Positions 8,905 through 21,768 of a stretch of 64,000 nucleotides of DNA are shown piece after piece; position 1 is the first letter of the stretch, and each line of letters begins with the position of its first letter. The position numbers and the translations under genes were made by a program. The stretch is taken from the NCBI GenBank assembly GCA_029851415.1, contig CM056741.1, positions 89,377,282-89,441,281 on the forward strand, given 5' to 3'. A model generated the notes under the pieces. That model was not told the DNA's origin. It did no database searches and saw only the letters and a list, made by a program, of their open reading frames with translations. Source of the DNA: Eretmocerus hayati (taxonomy: Eukaryota > Arthropoda > Insecta > Hymenoptera > Aphelinidae).

Positions 8905-10330
8905 TCTTCAGAGATAATAGAGAATCGATAACGAATCAGCAAACTCGATCATGGGGCCCAAAACAGGGGAGACCCTGCTTAACGTTATTATAGTCGCAGT
9001 CGAGACGTCACGGGGGGATGCCAGAGAGTCCCAATGGACCCGAAACTCTACAGAACCTTAGATCAAGTGGTTATGTACCATTGATGATGCCCAGATAATT
9101 TATTATCAGTCAGCACCCTCGGCTATGGGGCCCAGAACAGGGCGAAATCGAGCTTTGAGCAGTTATCTGCGCAGTTATGACGCCACTGTGGGTTGTAGGA
9201 TGTTCCAATGGACCCGAAACTCCACAAAACCCTAGATCAAGTAGTCACGTACTATCTCTGATGCTCAGAGGATTTATTACCAGTCAGCACCCTCGGCTAT
9301 GGGGCCCAAAACAGGGAGAAATCGAGCTTTGAGCAGTTATCCGCGCAGTTATGACGCCACTGTGGGTTGTAGGATGTTCCAATGGACCCAAAACTCTACA
9401 GAACCTTAGATAGAGTGATTATGTATCATTGATGATGCCCAGAGAATTTATTACCAGTCAGCACCCTCGGCTATGGGGCCCAAAACAGGGAGAAATCGAG
9501 CTTTGAGCAATTATCTGCCCAGTTATGACGCCACTGTGGGTTGTAGGATGTTCCAATGGACCCGAAACTCCACAAAACCCTAGATCGAGGGGTTATATAT
9601 CATCGATGATGCCCAGAGAATTTATTACCAGTCAGCACCCTCGGCTATGGGGCCCAAAACAGGGCGAAATCGAGCTTTGAGCAGTTATCTGCGCAGTTAT
9701 GACGCCACTGTGGGTTGTAGGATGTTCCAATGGACCCGAAACTCCACAAAACCCGAGATCAAGTAGTCACGTACTATCTCTGATGCCCAGAGAATTTATT
9801 ACCAGTCAGCAGCCTCGGCTATGGGGCCCAAAATAGGGCGATATCGAGCTTGAGCAGTTATCTGCGCAGTTATGACGCCACTGTGGGTCGTAGGATGTTC
9901 CAATGGACCCGAAACGCTACAGAACCTCAGATTGAGTGGTTATGTACCATCGATGATGCCCAGAGAATTTAATCCCAGTCAGCACCCTCGGCTACGGGGC
10001 CCAAAAGAGGGCGGGATCCAGCTTTCCGCACAGTTATGACCTTAATGGAGGTTGTAGAAAGTTCCAATGGATCCACAACTCCACAAAACTCTGGACCTTC
10101 TGAGGAGTTACCTCTCAGAGTGCCCGAAGATCCTTTCATCTGTCGGACCCTCGGCCTTGGGGCCCAAAACATGGGAAAATCCTACTTAGACCCATCGGGC
10201 TGGCTGATGTTGCAATAAATTGTAGAACTCGCCAGAACTCCAGAACAATTAACAAATGGTGTTCAAACTCGTTATCCGCGTTGTTTACGCCCTAATTCGG
10301 CCTGGAGGTTCTCTGGAAAGGCTCATGATT
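8905..10330 (-). repeat. 174-bp satellite, inverted diverged block (7-8 monomers)
   Basis: GGGGCCC landmarks at 8953, 9127, 9301, 9475, 9649, 9823, 9996 and 10159 give spacings of 174 (five times), 173 and 163. Sequence between them is the reverse complement of the main array monomer. The central monomers match well; the first and last are badly decayed, the last fading through GTTATCCGCG near 10272 and ACGCC near 10287. The graded decay at both ends is the usual pattern of an old satellite block no longer homogenised. Confidence 0.93.
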
Positions 10331-10339
10331 CCATTGGAA

Positions 10340-10734
10340 GATATGTTAGAGACACTCTTGTCTGTAAGATTAACACAGGAGTTTTACTCAAATTAACGTA
10401 TTGATGCAATTCATTACATTATCGTTCACCTAACACCGGTACCACTGCCATTCGACCGGATACAATGAATTTGATAACGGTACGTTGCCACTAAATACTA
10501 TTACGCACGTACGCCACCAAACTCATCACACAAAAGGGCCTTGTCAAATAACCTGACTCTAGGAGCCCTTGATACAGGTCCACGAGGACACGGCTCTCTC
10601 CTGTTGTCCGTGCTTTGGGTGATCGCGCCCCGCCAACTTCTCTCTAGGCTCCCTCGCGCCCTCGTCCATCCGATGACGCCACCAGTCCATACGCTCATCT
10701 ACATACATGTCGCCCTATAGCTATACGCATACTT
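10340..10734. other. Unassigned sequence between satellite relics
   Basis: No recognisable gene, RNA or mobile element. A 65-codon minus-strand frame (10501-10698) has no recognisable motif. Confidence 0.35.
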
Positions 10735-10870
10735 GTGAACAACTCTCCATAACAGATAATCGAGATACCCATCCACCATTACAGATGCCCGAGAATCAAT
10801 TCCCGGTCAACACTGGAGCCCAAGAACAAGGGTATCCCGCCATTCAATCATGGACCCCGCAGTTCAAAGC
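10735..10870 (-). repeat. Isolated relic satellite monomer
   Basis: GATGCCCGAGAATCAATTCCCGGTCA followed by GGAGCCCAAGAACAAGGG parallels the satellite's GATGCCCAGAGAATTTATTACC, GTCAGCAC and GGGGCCCAAAACAGGG in the same order and orientation as the inverted block. It lies about 400 bp beyond that block's last recognisable part. Confidence 0.6.
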
Positions 10871-11540
10871 CCATCATTACCTCCTGACCCGTTAGATGAT
10901 CATATCCGTAGATATCGTCTATCACTGACCTCTGAACATTCCAGTTCGGAAATGATGTAAGCGGTACTCGTTGCAAATCATCAGCAACTTGTAATCTTTC
11001 CGGGAGCATAGAATCTATCATGCCACCAGAGGGAGGAATTCGATATGCTCCACGACTCAAGCGCTAATTTCTCGATATATGATCTCATGAGGCGGTCAAC
11101 GCGTGAACCAAAATCATGCCTAGTAGCTATATCGTGAACATCGATAAGGGTACACTTATGCATTGGGTATGATTGTAGTTCAGCAGAGAATCCGTGACGA
11201 GCGCTACGGTGGTGGTACACTTCCATTATCCGCTCCCTTGTTCAGTCGCTCTTCCAGGAACTCATTCTTGGTACTCCCTCCAATCGCTATCACTCCCAAA
11301 ATCCTGATGATCTCTCCACGTAAAAACATGATCCGACTGATTCGAGCCATGCTGTGCCAAGATTCTTCTCCTATATTCCTTAGGAAAGTGATTGATTAGA
11401 ATTGCAAGACAATTCCTTGCAGGAATAAGTCCAAGATTCCAAAATAAGAATGTCCCATTTACAATGTCGATCTTCTTCCTATACTCTAAGAGTGCCCACA
11501 CAGCACGAAAAGATTTTAGAAACGTTCCAGAAAACATATC
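10871..11540. other. Unassigned sequence, possible decayed ORF remnants
   Basis: Three short minus-strand frames (10848-11060, 10981-11226, 11262-11537) follow one another in different phases. Their conceptual products are not low-complexity, so a frameshifted old transposon or gene fragment is possible, but I recognise no domain. Confidence 0.25.
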
Positions 11541-13190
11541 AAAAATATTTCAGTGGAACATTTCTGAAATATAGTTATGTCCACGGCTGGGGAATGTTCC
11601 TGAAGAATTTCATGTAAATATCCCTGTAAACCTTCCAGAAACGTTTCAGGAATATTTCAGGAACATTTCAGAAACGTTTCAGAGACATGACATTGAGATA
11701 TTCGTGAAAATTCGAGATAATGAATATTGCGACGATTCAGAAGAAAAACCACTCCACATCAAAATCGCGGGTATTCACATCCAGATTTGTTTTTTGATTA
11801 TCAAACATCCTGTAAAATTGTTCTCGGTCTAGTTATCAATATTATATGATAATATGTGAAAATGAGTGTCAACGGTGAGGTTGGATTCTGCGATTTTCGG
11901 ATTACAAGACTGCGACGTTGTCCACTGAGCTATCGACGTATTTTTACGTCGTGGCTCAGAACGTCTATTTAGCAAAACGCAAGTGTTTGTGATGTGAATA
12001 TGAGCTGATGATTGGATTCCATTCATATATGACGATGTGATACATACAAAAAGGATGGTGATCCAAGTTTTTGATATGAAAATAGTATTTTGTTCTCTCA
12101 AAGACTCTGTGGGAGAGAAGACTGTCTACTAAAATGCGGATTCAGAATTCAGAGGAGAAGGGAGGAGAGATGAAATGGAACAAAATTCGAAGTCGGGGGT
12201 CACGCGAATTATTTCATCTAACCAGGCAAATCGTGTAGATGCATAATAATTTTTTCTTCCGGGATTTTCATATTGAACAATTTCGCACTGCCAAGTGTGA
12301 TCTTGGGCGAAGTCAAGTTAAAATCTGCCCAAAACACATTCAAATATTGCAGACGGTTTTCAAAAAATATTCAAACCACTTCATGAATACTGCTAAGATA
12401 TTGCCATTGGAATATTTAAGGAAAATTTTTTGAAATCTTATTCATACTAAAATCATTCGAAAAGATTCCAGGAAACTTTTAGAAACATTTCAGAAACGTT
12501 CTATCTATATTTCAGAAACGTTTCAGCGATGTTTCCGAAACGGTACAAGAATCTCTCAACAACTCCTCGGGAAGCTTCCGAAAGCCTCTCAGGGAACTTT
12601 CAAAAGATTCTGGATGCAAGATTGCTGAAGATTTGATAGTGGGGAGTCGCAGAAATATTTCGAGGTCATATTACCGTTATCTCGCATCGGAATTTGTGAG
12701 AAACATCCCAGGGATGTTTTAAAAGCAAGTCATGAAAGTCTTACAAATATTCCAGGAACGTTTGAAGAACCCTCTAGAGACTCTTCAAAAAGCTAGAAGT
12801 AATCTCCAAGGAAGCATTTAGGGAACTTTCAAACATCTTCCGAGGCAATATTGCAGAAAATTCGCATGAGTGGAGTATTGCAAGAATAATTGGCATTGTA
12901 ATTCTTAGAGCGTAACACTAGAGAAACTATGACGAACCTATCAACAATCTCCCACAGAGCTCAAAACTGATTGTGCAGTATTGCAGAATTGTTTCGAAGC
13001 CAGATTTCCTGGGTTTTGCAACAAAACCATTCAGAAACATTTCAGAAAAGAAACCTCCCAGAAGTCTTGCAGAAATTCCTCAAGGAGATCTTAGAAACAT
13101 CTCGAAAAGACTTCAAGAAACCCCCGAAAATAATCACAGTGGGTTTGCTGGAGGATTATGTATGTGGAGTACTCCAGGGATATTTCTCAC
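11500..13190. repeat. Degenerate GAAACrTTTCAG simple-repeat region
   Basis: Clusters of an ~11-bp motif (TTTCAGGAACA, TTTCAGAAACG) occur, clearest at about 11635-11690, where four units run head to tail at 11-bp spacing, and again near 12465-12540, 12700-12800 and 13020-13130. Between clusters the sequence is AT-rich with related words. No gene is visible; short frames of 60-90 codons are translated repeat. Confidence 0.55.
11874..11944 (-). pseudogene. tRNA-like fragment (Thr-like), decayed
   Basis: On the minus strand TAGCTCAGTGG matches a Pol III A box, and CTTGTAA resembles a Thr(TGT) anticodon loop. The B-box region reads GCAGAATCC rather than GGTTCGAATCC, and the acceptor ends do not pair, so this is not a functional tRNA. 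It could be a tRNA pseudogene or the head of a SINE. A 7-bp hairpin CGACGTA-TTTT-TACGTCG lies beside it (11934-11951). Confidence 0.28.
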
Positions 13191-16100
13191 ATTTTTCTAC
13201 GGGCCCTGATCACTCGATCTAAGGTTCTGTAGAGTTTCGGGTCCATTGTAACATCTTACAACCCACAGTGGCGTCATAACTGCGCGGATAACTGCCCAAA
13301 GCTTGATTTCGCCCTGTTTTGGGCCCCATAGCCGAGGGTGCTGACTGGTAATAGATTCTCTGGGCATCATCAATGATACATAATCACTCGATCTAAGGTT
13401 CTGTAGAGTTTCGGGTCCATTGGAACATCTTACAACCCACAGTGGCGTCATAACTGCGCGGATAACTGCCCAAGCTTGATTTCGCCCTGTTTTGGGCCCC
13501 ATAGCCGAGGGTGCTGACTGGTAATAAATTCTCTGGGCATCAGAGATAGTACGTGACTACTTGATCTAGGGTTTTGTGGAGTTTCGGATCCATTGGAACA
13601 TCCTACAACCCACAGTGGCGTCATAACTGCGCAGATAACTGCCCAAAGCTTGATTTCGCCCTGTTTTGGGCCCCATAGCCGAGGGTGCTGACTGGTAATA
13701 AATTCTCTGGGCATCATCAATGATACATAATCACTCGATCTAAGGTTCTGTAGAGTTTTGGGTCCGTTGGAACATCCTACAACCCACAGTGGCGTCATAA
13801 CTGCGCGGATAACTGCTCAAAGCTCGATTTCTCCCTGTTTTGGGCCCCATAGCCGAGGGTGCCGACTGGTAATAGATTCTCTGGGCATCAGAGATAGTAC
13901 GTCACTACTTGATCTAGGGTTCTGTAGAGTTTCGAATCCATTGGAACATCTTACAACCCACAGTGGCGTCATAACTGCGCGGATAACTGCCCAAAGCTTG
14001 ATTTCGCCCTGTTTTGGGCCCCATAGCCGAGGGTGCTGACTGGTAATAAATTCTCTGGGCATCAGAGATAGTACGTGACTACTTGATCAAGGGTTTTGTG
14101 GAGTTTCGGGTCCATTGGAACATCCTACAACCCACAGTGGCGTCATAACTGCGCGGATAACTGCTCAAAGCTCGATTTCGCCCTGTTTTGGGCCCCATAG
14201 CCGAGGGTGCTGACTGGTAATAAATTCTCTCGGCATCATCAATGATAAATAACCACTCGATCTAGGGTTTTGTGGAGTTTCGGGTCCATTGGAACATCCT
14301 ACAACCCACACTGGCGTCATAACTGGGCAGATAATTGCTCAAAGCTCGATTTCTCCCTGTTTTGGGCCCCATAGCCGAGGGTGCTGACTGGTAATAAATT
14401 GTCTGGGCATCATCATTTATACATAGTCACTCGATCTGAGGTTCTGTAGAGTTTTGGGTCCATTGGAACATCCTACAACCCACAGTGGCGTCATAACTGC
14501 GCGGATAACTGCTCAAAGCTCGATTTCTCCCTGTTTTGGGCCCCATAGCCGAGGGTGCTGACTGGTAGTGAATTCTCTGGGCATCATCAATTATACATAG
14601 TCACTCGATCTAAGGTTCTGTAGAGTTTTGGGTCCATTGGAACATCCTACAACCCACAGTGGCGTCATAACTGCGCGGATAACTGCTCAAAGCTCGATTT
14701 CTCCCTGTTTTGGGCCCCATAGCCGAGGAACCTGACTGGTAATAAATTCTCTGGGCATCAGAGATAGTACGTGACTACTTGATCTAGGGTTTTGTGGAGT
14801 TTCGGGTCCGTTGGAACATCCTACAACCCACAGTGGCGTCATAACTGGGCAGATAATTGCTCAAAGCTCGATCTTCCCTGTTTTGGGCCCCGTAGCCGAG
14901 GGTGCTGACTGGAAATAAATTCTCTGGGCATCATCAATGATACATAATCACTCGCTCTGAGGTTCTGTAGAGTTTTGGGTCCATTGGAACATCCTACAAC
15001 CCACAGTGGCGTCATAACTGGGCAGATAACTGCTCAAAGCTCGATTTCTGCCTGTTTTGGGCCCCATAGCCGAGGGTGCTGACTGGTAATAGATTCTCTG
15101 GGCATCAGAGATAGTACGTGACTACTTGATCTAGGGTTTCGTGGAGTTTTGGGTCCATTGGAACATCCTACAACCCACAGTGGCGACATAACTGCGCAGA
15201 TAACTGCTCAAAGCTCGATTTCGCCCTGTTTTGGGCCCCATAGCCGAGGGTCACGACTAGTAATGAATTCTCTGGGCATCATCAATGATACATGATCACT
15301 CGATCTAAGGTTCTGTAGAGTTTTGGGTCCATTGGAACATCTTACAACCCACAGTGGCGTCATAACTGCGCGGATAACTGCCCAAAGCTCAATTGCTCCC
15401 TGTTTTGGGCCCCATAGCCGAGGGTGCCGACTGGTAATAAATTCTCTGGGCATCAGAGATAGTACGTGACTACTTAATCTAGGGTTTTGTGGAGTTTCGG
15501 GTCCATTGGAACATCCTACAACCCTCAGTGGCGTCATAACTGGGCAGATAACTGCTCAAAGCTTGATTTCGCCCTGTTTCGGGCCCCATAGCCGAGGGTG
15601 CTGACTGGTAATGAATCCTCTGGGCATCAGAGATAGTACGTGACTACTTGATCTAGGGTTTTGTGGAGTTTCGGGTCCGTTGGAACATCCTACAACCCAC
15701 AGTGGCGTCATAACTGGGGAGATGATTGCTCAAAGCTCGATTTCTCCCTGTTTTGGGCCCCATAGCCGAGGGTGCTGACTGGTAATAGATTCTCTGGGCA
15801 TCATCAATGATACATGATCACTCGATCTAAGGTTCTGTAGAGTTTCGGATCCATTGGAACATCCTACAACCCAAAGTGGCGTCATAACTGGGCAGATAAC
15901 TGCTCAAAGCTTGATTTCACCCTGTTTCGGGCCCCATAGCCGAGGGTGCTGACTGGTAATAAATTGTCTGGGCATCATCAATTATACATAGTCACTCGAT
16001 CTAAGGTTTTGTAGAGTTTTGGGTCCATTGGAACATCCTACAACCCACAGTGGCGTCATAACTGCGCGGATATTTGCTCAAAGCTCGATTTCTCCCTGTT

Positions 16101-19100
16101 TTGGGCCCCATAGCCGAGGGTGCTGACTGGTAATAAATTGTCTGGGCATCATCAATTATACATAGTCACTCGATCTAAGGTTCTGTAGAGTTTTGGGTCC
16201 ATTGGAACATCCTACAACCCACAGTGGCGTCATAACTGCGCGGATAACTGCTCAAAGCTCGATTTCTCCCTGTTTTGGGCCCCATAGCCGAGGATGCTGA
16301 CTGGTAATGAATTCTCTGGGCATCAGAGATAGTACGTGACTACTTGATCTAGGGTTTTGTGGAGTTTCGGGTCCATTGGAACATCCTACAACCCACAGTG
16401 GCGTCATAACTGCGCAGATAACTGCTCACAGCTCGATTTCGCCCTGTTTTGGGCCCCATAGCCGAGGGTCCTGACTGGTAATAAATTCTCTGGGCATCAT
16501 CAATGATACATGATCACTCGATCTAAGGTTCTGTAGAGTTTCGGGTCCATTGGAACATCTTGCAACCCACAGTGGCGTCATAACTGCGCGGATAACTGCC
16601 CAAAGCTCGATTTCTCCCTGTTTTGGGCTCCATAGCCGAGGGGGCTGACTGGTAATGAATTCTCTGGGCATCCGAGATAGAACGTGACTACTTGATCTAG
16701 GGTTTTGTGGAGTTTCGGGTCCATTGGAACATCCTACAACCCACAGTGGCGTCATAACTGGGCAGATAACTGCTCAAAGCTTGATTTCGCCCTGTTTCGG
16801 GCCCCATAGCCGAGGGTGCTGACTGGTAATGAATCCTCTGGGCATCAGAGATAGTACGTGACTACTTGATCTAGGGTTTTGTGGAGTTTCGGGTCCGTTG
16901 GAACATCCTACAACCCACAGTGGCGTCATAACTGCGCGGATAACTGCCCAAAGCTTGATTTCGCCCTGTTTTGGGCCCCATAGCCGAGGGTGCTGACTGG
17001 TAATAAATTCTCTCGGCATCATCAATGATAAATAACCACTCGATCTAAGGTTCTGTAGAGTTTTGGGTCCATTGGAACATCCTACAACCCACAGTGGCGT
17101 CATAACTGCGCGGATAACTGCTCAAAGCTCGATTTCTCCCTGTTTTGGGCCCCATAGCCGAGGGTGCTGACTGGTAATAAATTGTCTGGGCATCATCAAT
17201 TATACATAGTCACTCGATCTAAGGTTCTGTAGAGTTTTGGGTCCATTGGAACATCCTACAACCCACAGTGGCGTCATAACTGCGCGGATAACTGCTCAAA
17301 GCTCGATTTCTCCCTGTTTTGGGCCCCATAGCCGAGGGTGCTGACTGGTAATGAATTCTCTGGGCATCAGAGATAGTACGTGACTACTTGATCTAGGGTT
17401 TTGTGGAGTTTCGGGTCCATTGGAACATCCTACAACCCACAGTGGCGTCATAACTGCGCAGATAACTGCTCACAGCTCGATTTCGCCCTGTTTTGGGCCC
17501 CATAGCCGAGGGTCCTGACTGGTAATAAATCCTCTGGGCATCATTAATGATACATGATCACTCGATCTAAGGTTCTGTAGAGTTTCGGGTCCATTGGAAC
17601 ATCTTGCAACCCACAGTGGCGTCATAACTGCGCGGATAACTGCCCAAAGCTCGATTTCTCCCTGTTTTGGGCTCCATAGCCGAGGGGGCTGACTGGTAAT
17701 GAATCCTCTGGGCATCAGAGATAATACGTGACTACTTGATCTAGGGTTTTGTGGAGTTTCGGATCCATTGGAACATCCTACAACCCACAGTGGCGTCATA
17801 ACTGGGCAGATAACTGCTCAAAGCTTGATTTCGCCCTGTTTCGGGCCCCATAGCCGAGGGTGCTGACTGGTAATGAATCCTCTGGGCATCAGAGATAGTA
17901 CGTGACTACTTGATCTAGGGTTTTGTGGAGTTTCGGGTCCGTTGGAACATCCTACAACCCACAGTGGCGTCATAACTGGGGAAATGATTGCTCAAAGCTC
18001 GATTTCTCCCTGTTTTGGGCCCCATAGCCGAGGGTGCTGACTGGTAATAAATTCTCTGGGCATCATCAATGATACATCATCACTCGATCTGAGGTTCTGT
18101 AGAGTTTTGGGTCCATTGGAACATCCTACAACCCACAGTGGCGTCATAACTGCGCGGATAACTGCTCAAAGCTCGATTTCTCCCTGTTTTGGGCCCCATA
18201 GCCGAGGGTGCTGACTGGTAATAGATCCTCTGGGCATCAGAGATAGTACGTGACTACTTGATCTAGGGTTTTGTGGAGTTTCGGGTCCATTGGAACATCC
18301 TACAACCCACAGTGGCGTCATAACTGCGCAGATAAGTGCTCACAGCTCGATTTCGCCCTGTTTTGGGCCCCATAGCCGAGGGTCCTGACTGGTAATAAAT
18401 TCTCTGGGCATCCACAATGATACATGATCACTCGATCTAAGGTTCTGTAGAGTTTCGGGTCCATTGGAACATCTTGCAACCCACAGTGGCGTCATAACTC
18501 CGCGGATAACTGCCCAAAGATCGATTTCTCCCTGTTTTGGGCTCCATAGCCGAGGGTGCTGACTGGTAATGAATCCTCTGGGCATCAGAGATAGTACGTG
18601 ACTACTTGATCTAGGGTTTTGTGGAGTTTCAGATCCATTGGATCATCCTACAACCCACAGTGGCGTCATAACTGGGCAGATAACTGCTCAAAGCTTGATT
18701 TCGCCCTGTTTCGGGCCCCATAGCCGAGGGTGCTGACTGGTAATAAATCCTCTGGGCATCAGAGATAGTACGTGACTACTTGATCCAGGGTTTTGTGGAG
18801 TTTCGGATCCATTGGATCATCCTACAACCCACAGTGGCGACATAACTGCGCAGATAACTGCTCAAAGCTCGATTTCGCCCTGTTTTGGGCCCCATAGCCG
18901 AGGGTCCTGACTGGTAATGAATTCTCTGGGCATCATCAATGATACATGATCAGTCGATCTGAGGTCCTGTAGAGTTTTGGGTCCATTGGAACATCTTACA
19001 ACCCACAGTGGCGTCATAACTGCGCGGATAACTGTCCAAAGCTCGATTTCTCCCTGTTTTGGGCCCCATAGCCGAGGGTGCTGACTGGTAATAAATTCTC

Positions 19101-21712
19101 TGGGCATTAGAGATAGTGCGTGACTACTTGATCTAGGGTTTTGTGGAGTTTCGGGTCCATTGGAACATCCTACAACCCACAGTGGCGTCATAACTGGGCA
19201 GATAACTGCTCAAAGCTTGATTTCTCCCTGTTTCGGGCCCCATAGCCGAGGGTGCTGACTGGTAATAAATCCTCTGGGCATCAGAGATAGTACGTGACTA
19301 CATGAACTAGGGTTTTGTGGAGTTTCGGGTCCATTGGAACATCCTACAACCCACAGTGGCGTCATAACTGCGCGGATAACTGCTCAAAGCTCGATTTCTC
19401 CCTGTTTTGGGCCCCATAGCCGAGGGTGCTGACTGGTAATAGATCCTCTGGGCATCAGAGATAGTACGTGACTACTTGATCTAGGGTTTTGTGGAGTTTC
19501 GGGTCCATTGGAACATCCTACAACCCACAGTGGCGACATAACTGCGCAGATAACTGCTCAAAGCTCGATTTCGCCCTGTTTTGGGCCCCATAGCCGAGGG
19601 TGCTGACTGGTAATAAATTCTCTGGGCATCATCAATGATATATCATCACTCGATCTGAGGTTCTGTAGAGTTTTGGGTCCATTGGAACATCCTACAACCC
19701 ACAGTGGCGTCATAACTGCGCGGATAACTGCTCAAAGCTCGATTTCTCCCTGTTTTGGGCCCCATAGCCGAGGGTGCTGACTGGTAATAGATTCTCTGGG
19801 CATCAGAGATAGTACGTGACTTTTCGATCTAGGGTTTTGTGGAGTTTCGGGTCCATTGGAACATCCTACAACCCACAGCGGCGTCATAACTGCGCAGATA
19901 ACTGCTCGGAGCTCGATTTCGCCCTGTTTTGGGCCCCATAGCCGAGGGTCCTGCCTGGTAATAAATTCTATGGGCATCATCAATGATACATGATCACTCG
20001 ATCTAAGGTTCTGTAGAGTTTTGGGTCCATTGGAACATCCTACAACCCACAGTGGCGTCATAACTGCGCGGATAACTGCTCAAAGCTCGATTTCTCCCTG
20101 TTTTGGGCCCCATAGCCGAAGGTGCTGACTGGTAATAAATTGTCTGGGCATCATCAATTATACATAGTCACTCGATCTAAGGTTCTGTAGAGTTTTGGGT
20201 CCATTGGAACATCCTACAACCCACAGTGGCGTCATAACTGCGCGGATAACTGCTCAAAGCTCGATTTCTCCCTGTTTTGGGCCCCATAGCCGAGGGTGCT
20301 GACTGGTAATGAATTCTCTGGGCATCAGAGATAGTACGTGACTACTTGATCTAGGGTTTTCTGGAGTCTCGGGTCCATTGGAACATCCTACAACCCACAG
20401 TGGCGTCATAACTGCGCAGATAACTGCTCACAGCTCGATTTCGCCCAGTTTTGGGCCCCCTAGCCGAGGGTCCTGACTGGTAATAAATTCTCTGGGCATC
20501 ATCAATGAAACATGATCACTCGATCTAAGGTTCTGTAGAGTTTCGGGTCCATTGGAACATCTTGCAACCCACAGTGGCGTCATAACTGCGCGGATAACTG
20601 CCCAAAGCTCGATTTCCCCCTGTTTTGGGCTCCATAGCCGAGGGTGCTGACTGGTAATAAATCCTCTGGGCATCAGAGATAGTATGTGACTACTTGATCT
20701 AGGGTTTTGTGGATTTTCGGATCCATTGGATCATCCTACAACCCACAGTGGCGTCATAACTGGGCAGATAACTGCTCAAAGCTTGATTTCGCCCTGTTTC
20801 GGGCCCCATAGCCGAGGGTGCTGACTGGTAATAAATCCTCTGGGCATCAGAGATAGTATGTGACTACTTGATCTAGGGTTTTGTGGAGTTTCGGGTCCAT
20901 TGGAACATCGTACAACCCACAGTGGCGACATAACTGCGCAGATAACTGCTCAAAGCAAGATTTCGCCCTGTTTTGGGCCCCATAGCCGAGGGTCCTGACT
21001 GGTAATAAATTCTCTGGGCATCACCAATGATACATGATCAGTCGATCTAAAGTCCTGTAGAGTTTTGGGTCCATTGGAACATCTTACAACCCACAGTGGC
21101 GTCAGAACTGCGCGGATAACTGCCCAAAGCTCGATTTCTCCCTGTTTTGGGCCCCATAGCCGAGGGTGCTGACAGGTAATAAATTCTCTGGGCATTAGAG
21201 ATAGTACCTGACTACTTGATCTAGGGTATTGTGGAGTTTCGGGTCCATTGGAACATCCTACAACCCACAGTGGCGTCATAACTGGGCAGATAATTGCTGA
21301 AAGCTTGATTTCGCCCTGTTTCGGGCCCCATAGCCGAGGGTGCTGACTGGTAATAAATCCTCTGGGCATCAGAGATATTACGTGACTACATGAACTAGGG
21401 TTTTGTGGAGTTTCGGGTCCATTGGAACATCCTACAACCCACAGTGGCGTCATAACTGCGAAGATAACTGCTCAAAGCTCGATTTCGCCCTGTTTTGGGC
21501 CCCATAGCCGAGGGTGCTGACTGGCCATAAATTCTTTCGGCATCATCAATGATATATAACCACTCGATCTAAGGTTTTGTGGAGTTTCGGGTCCGTTGGA
21601 ACATCCTACAACCCACAGTGGCGTCATAACTGCGAAGATAACTGCTCAAAGCTCGATTTCGCCCTGTTTTGGGCCCCATAGCCGAGGGTGCTGACTGGTG
21701 ATAAATTCTCTC

Positions 21713-21768
21713 GGCATCATCAATGATATATAACCGCTCGATCTGAGGTTCTGTGGTGAAATTCTCTG
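21713..21768 (+). repeat. Truncated satellite monomer (118-bp internal deletion)
   Basis: GGCATCAT recurs after only 56 bp here instead of 174. The junction reads TGAGGTTCTGTGG then TGAAATTCTCTGGG, joining one monomer's GTTCTGTGG to the next monomer's AATTCTCT. It is the only large deletion I found in the array and shifts the register of everything to its right. Confidence 0.9.

Noticed and set aside
9969..10218. Short ORFs on both strands at the right end of the inverted satellite block
   Set aside because: They are translations of decayed satellite monomers.
11635..11690. Heat-shock elements (GAA/TTC arrays)
   Set aside because: The spacing is GAA-n4-TTC within an 11-bp repeat, not the alternating GAAnnTTC pattern required.
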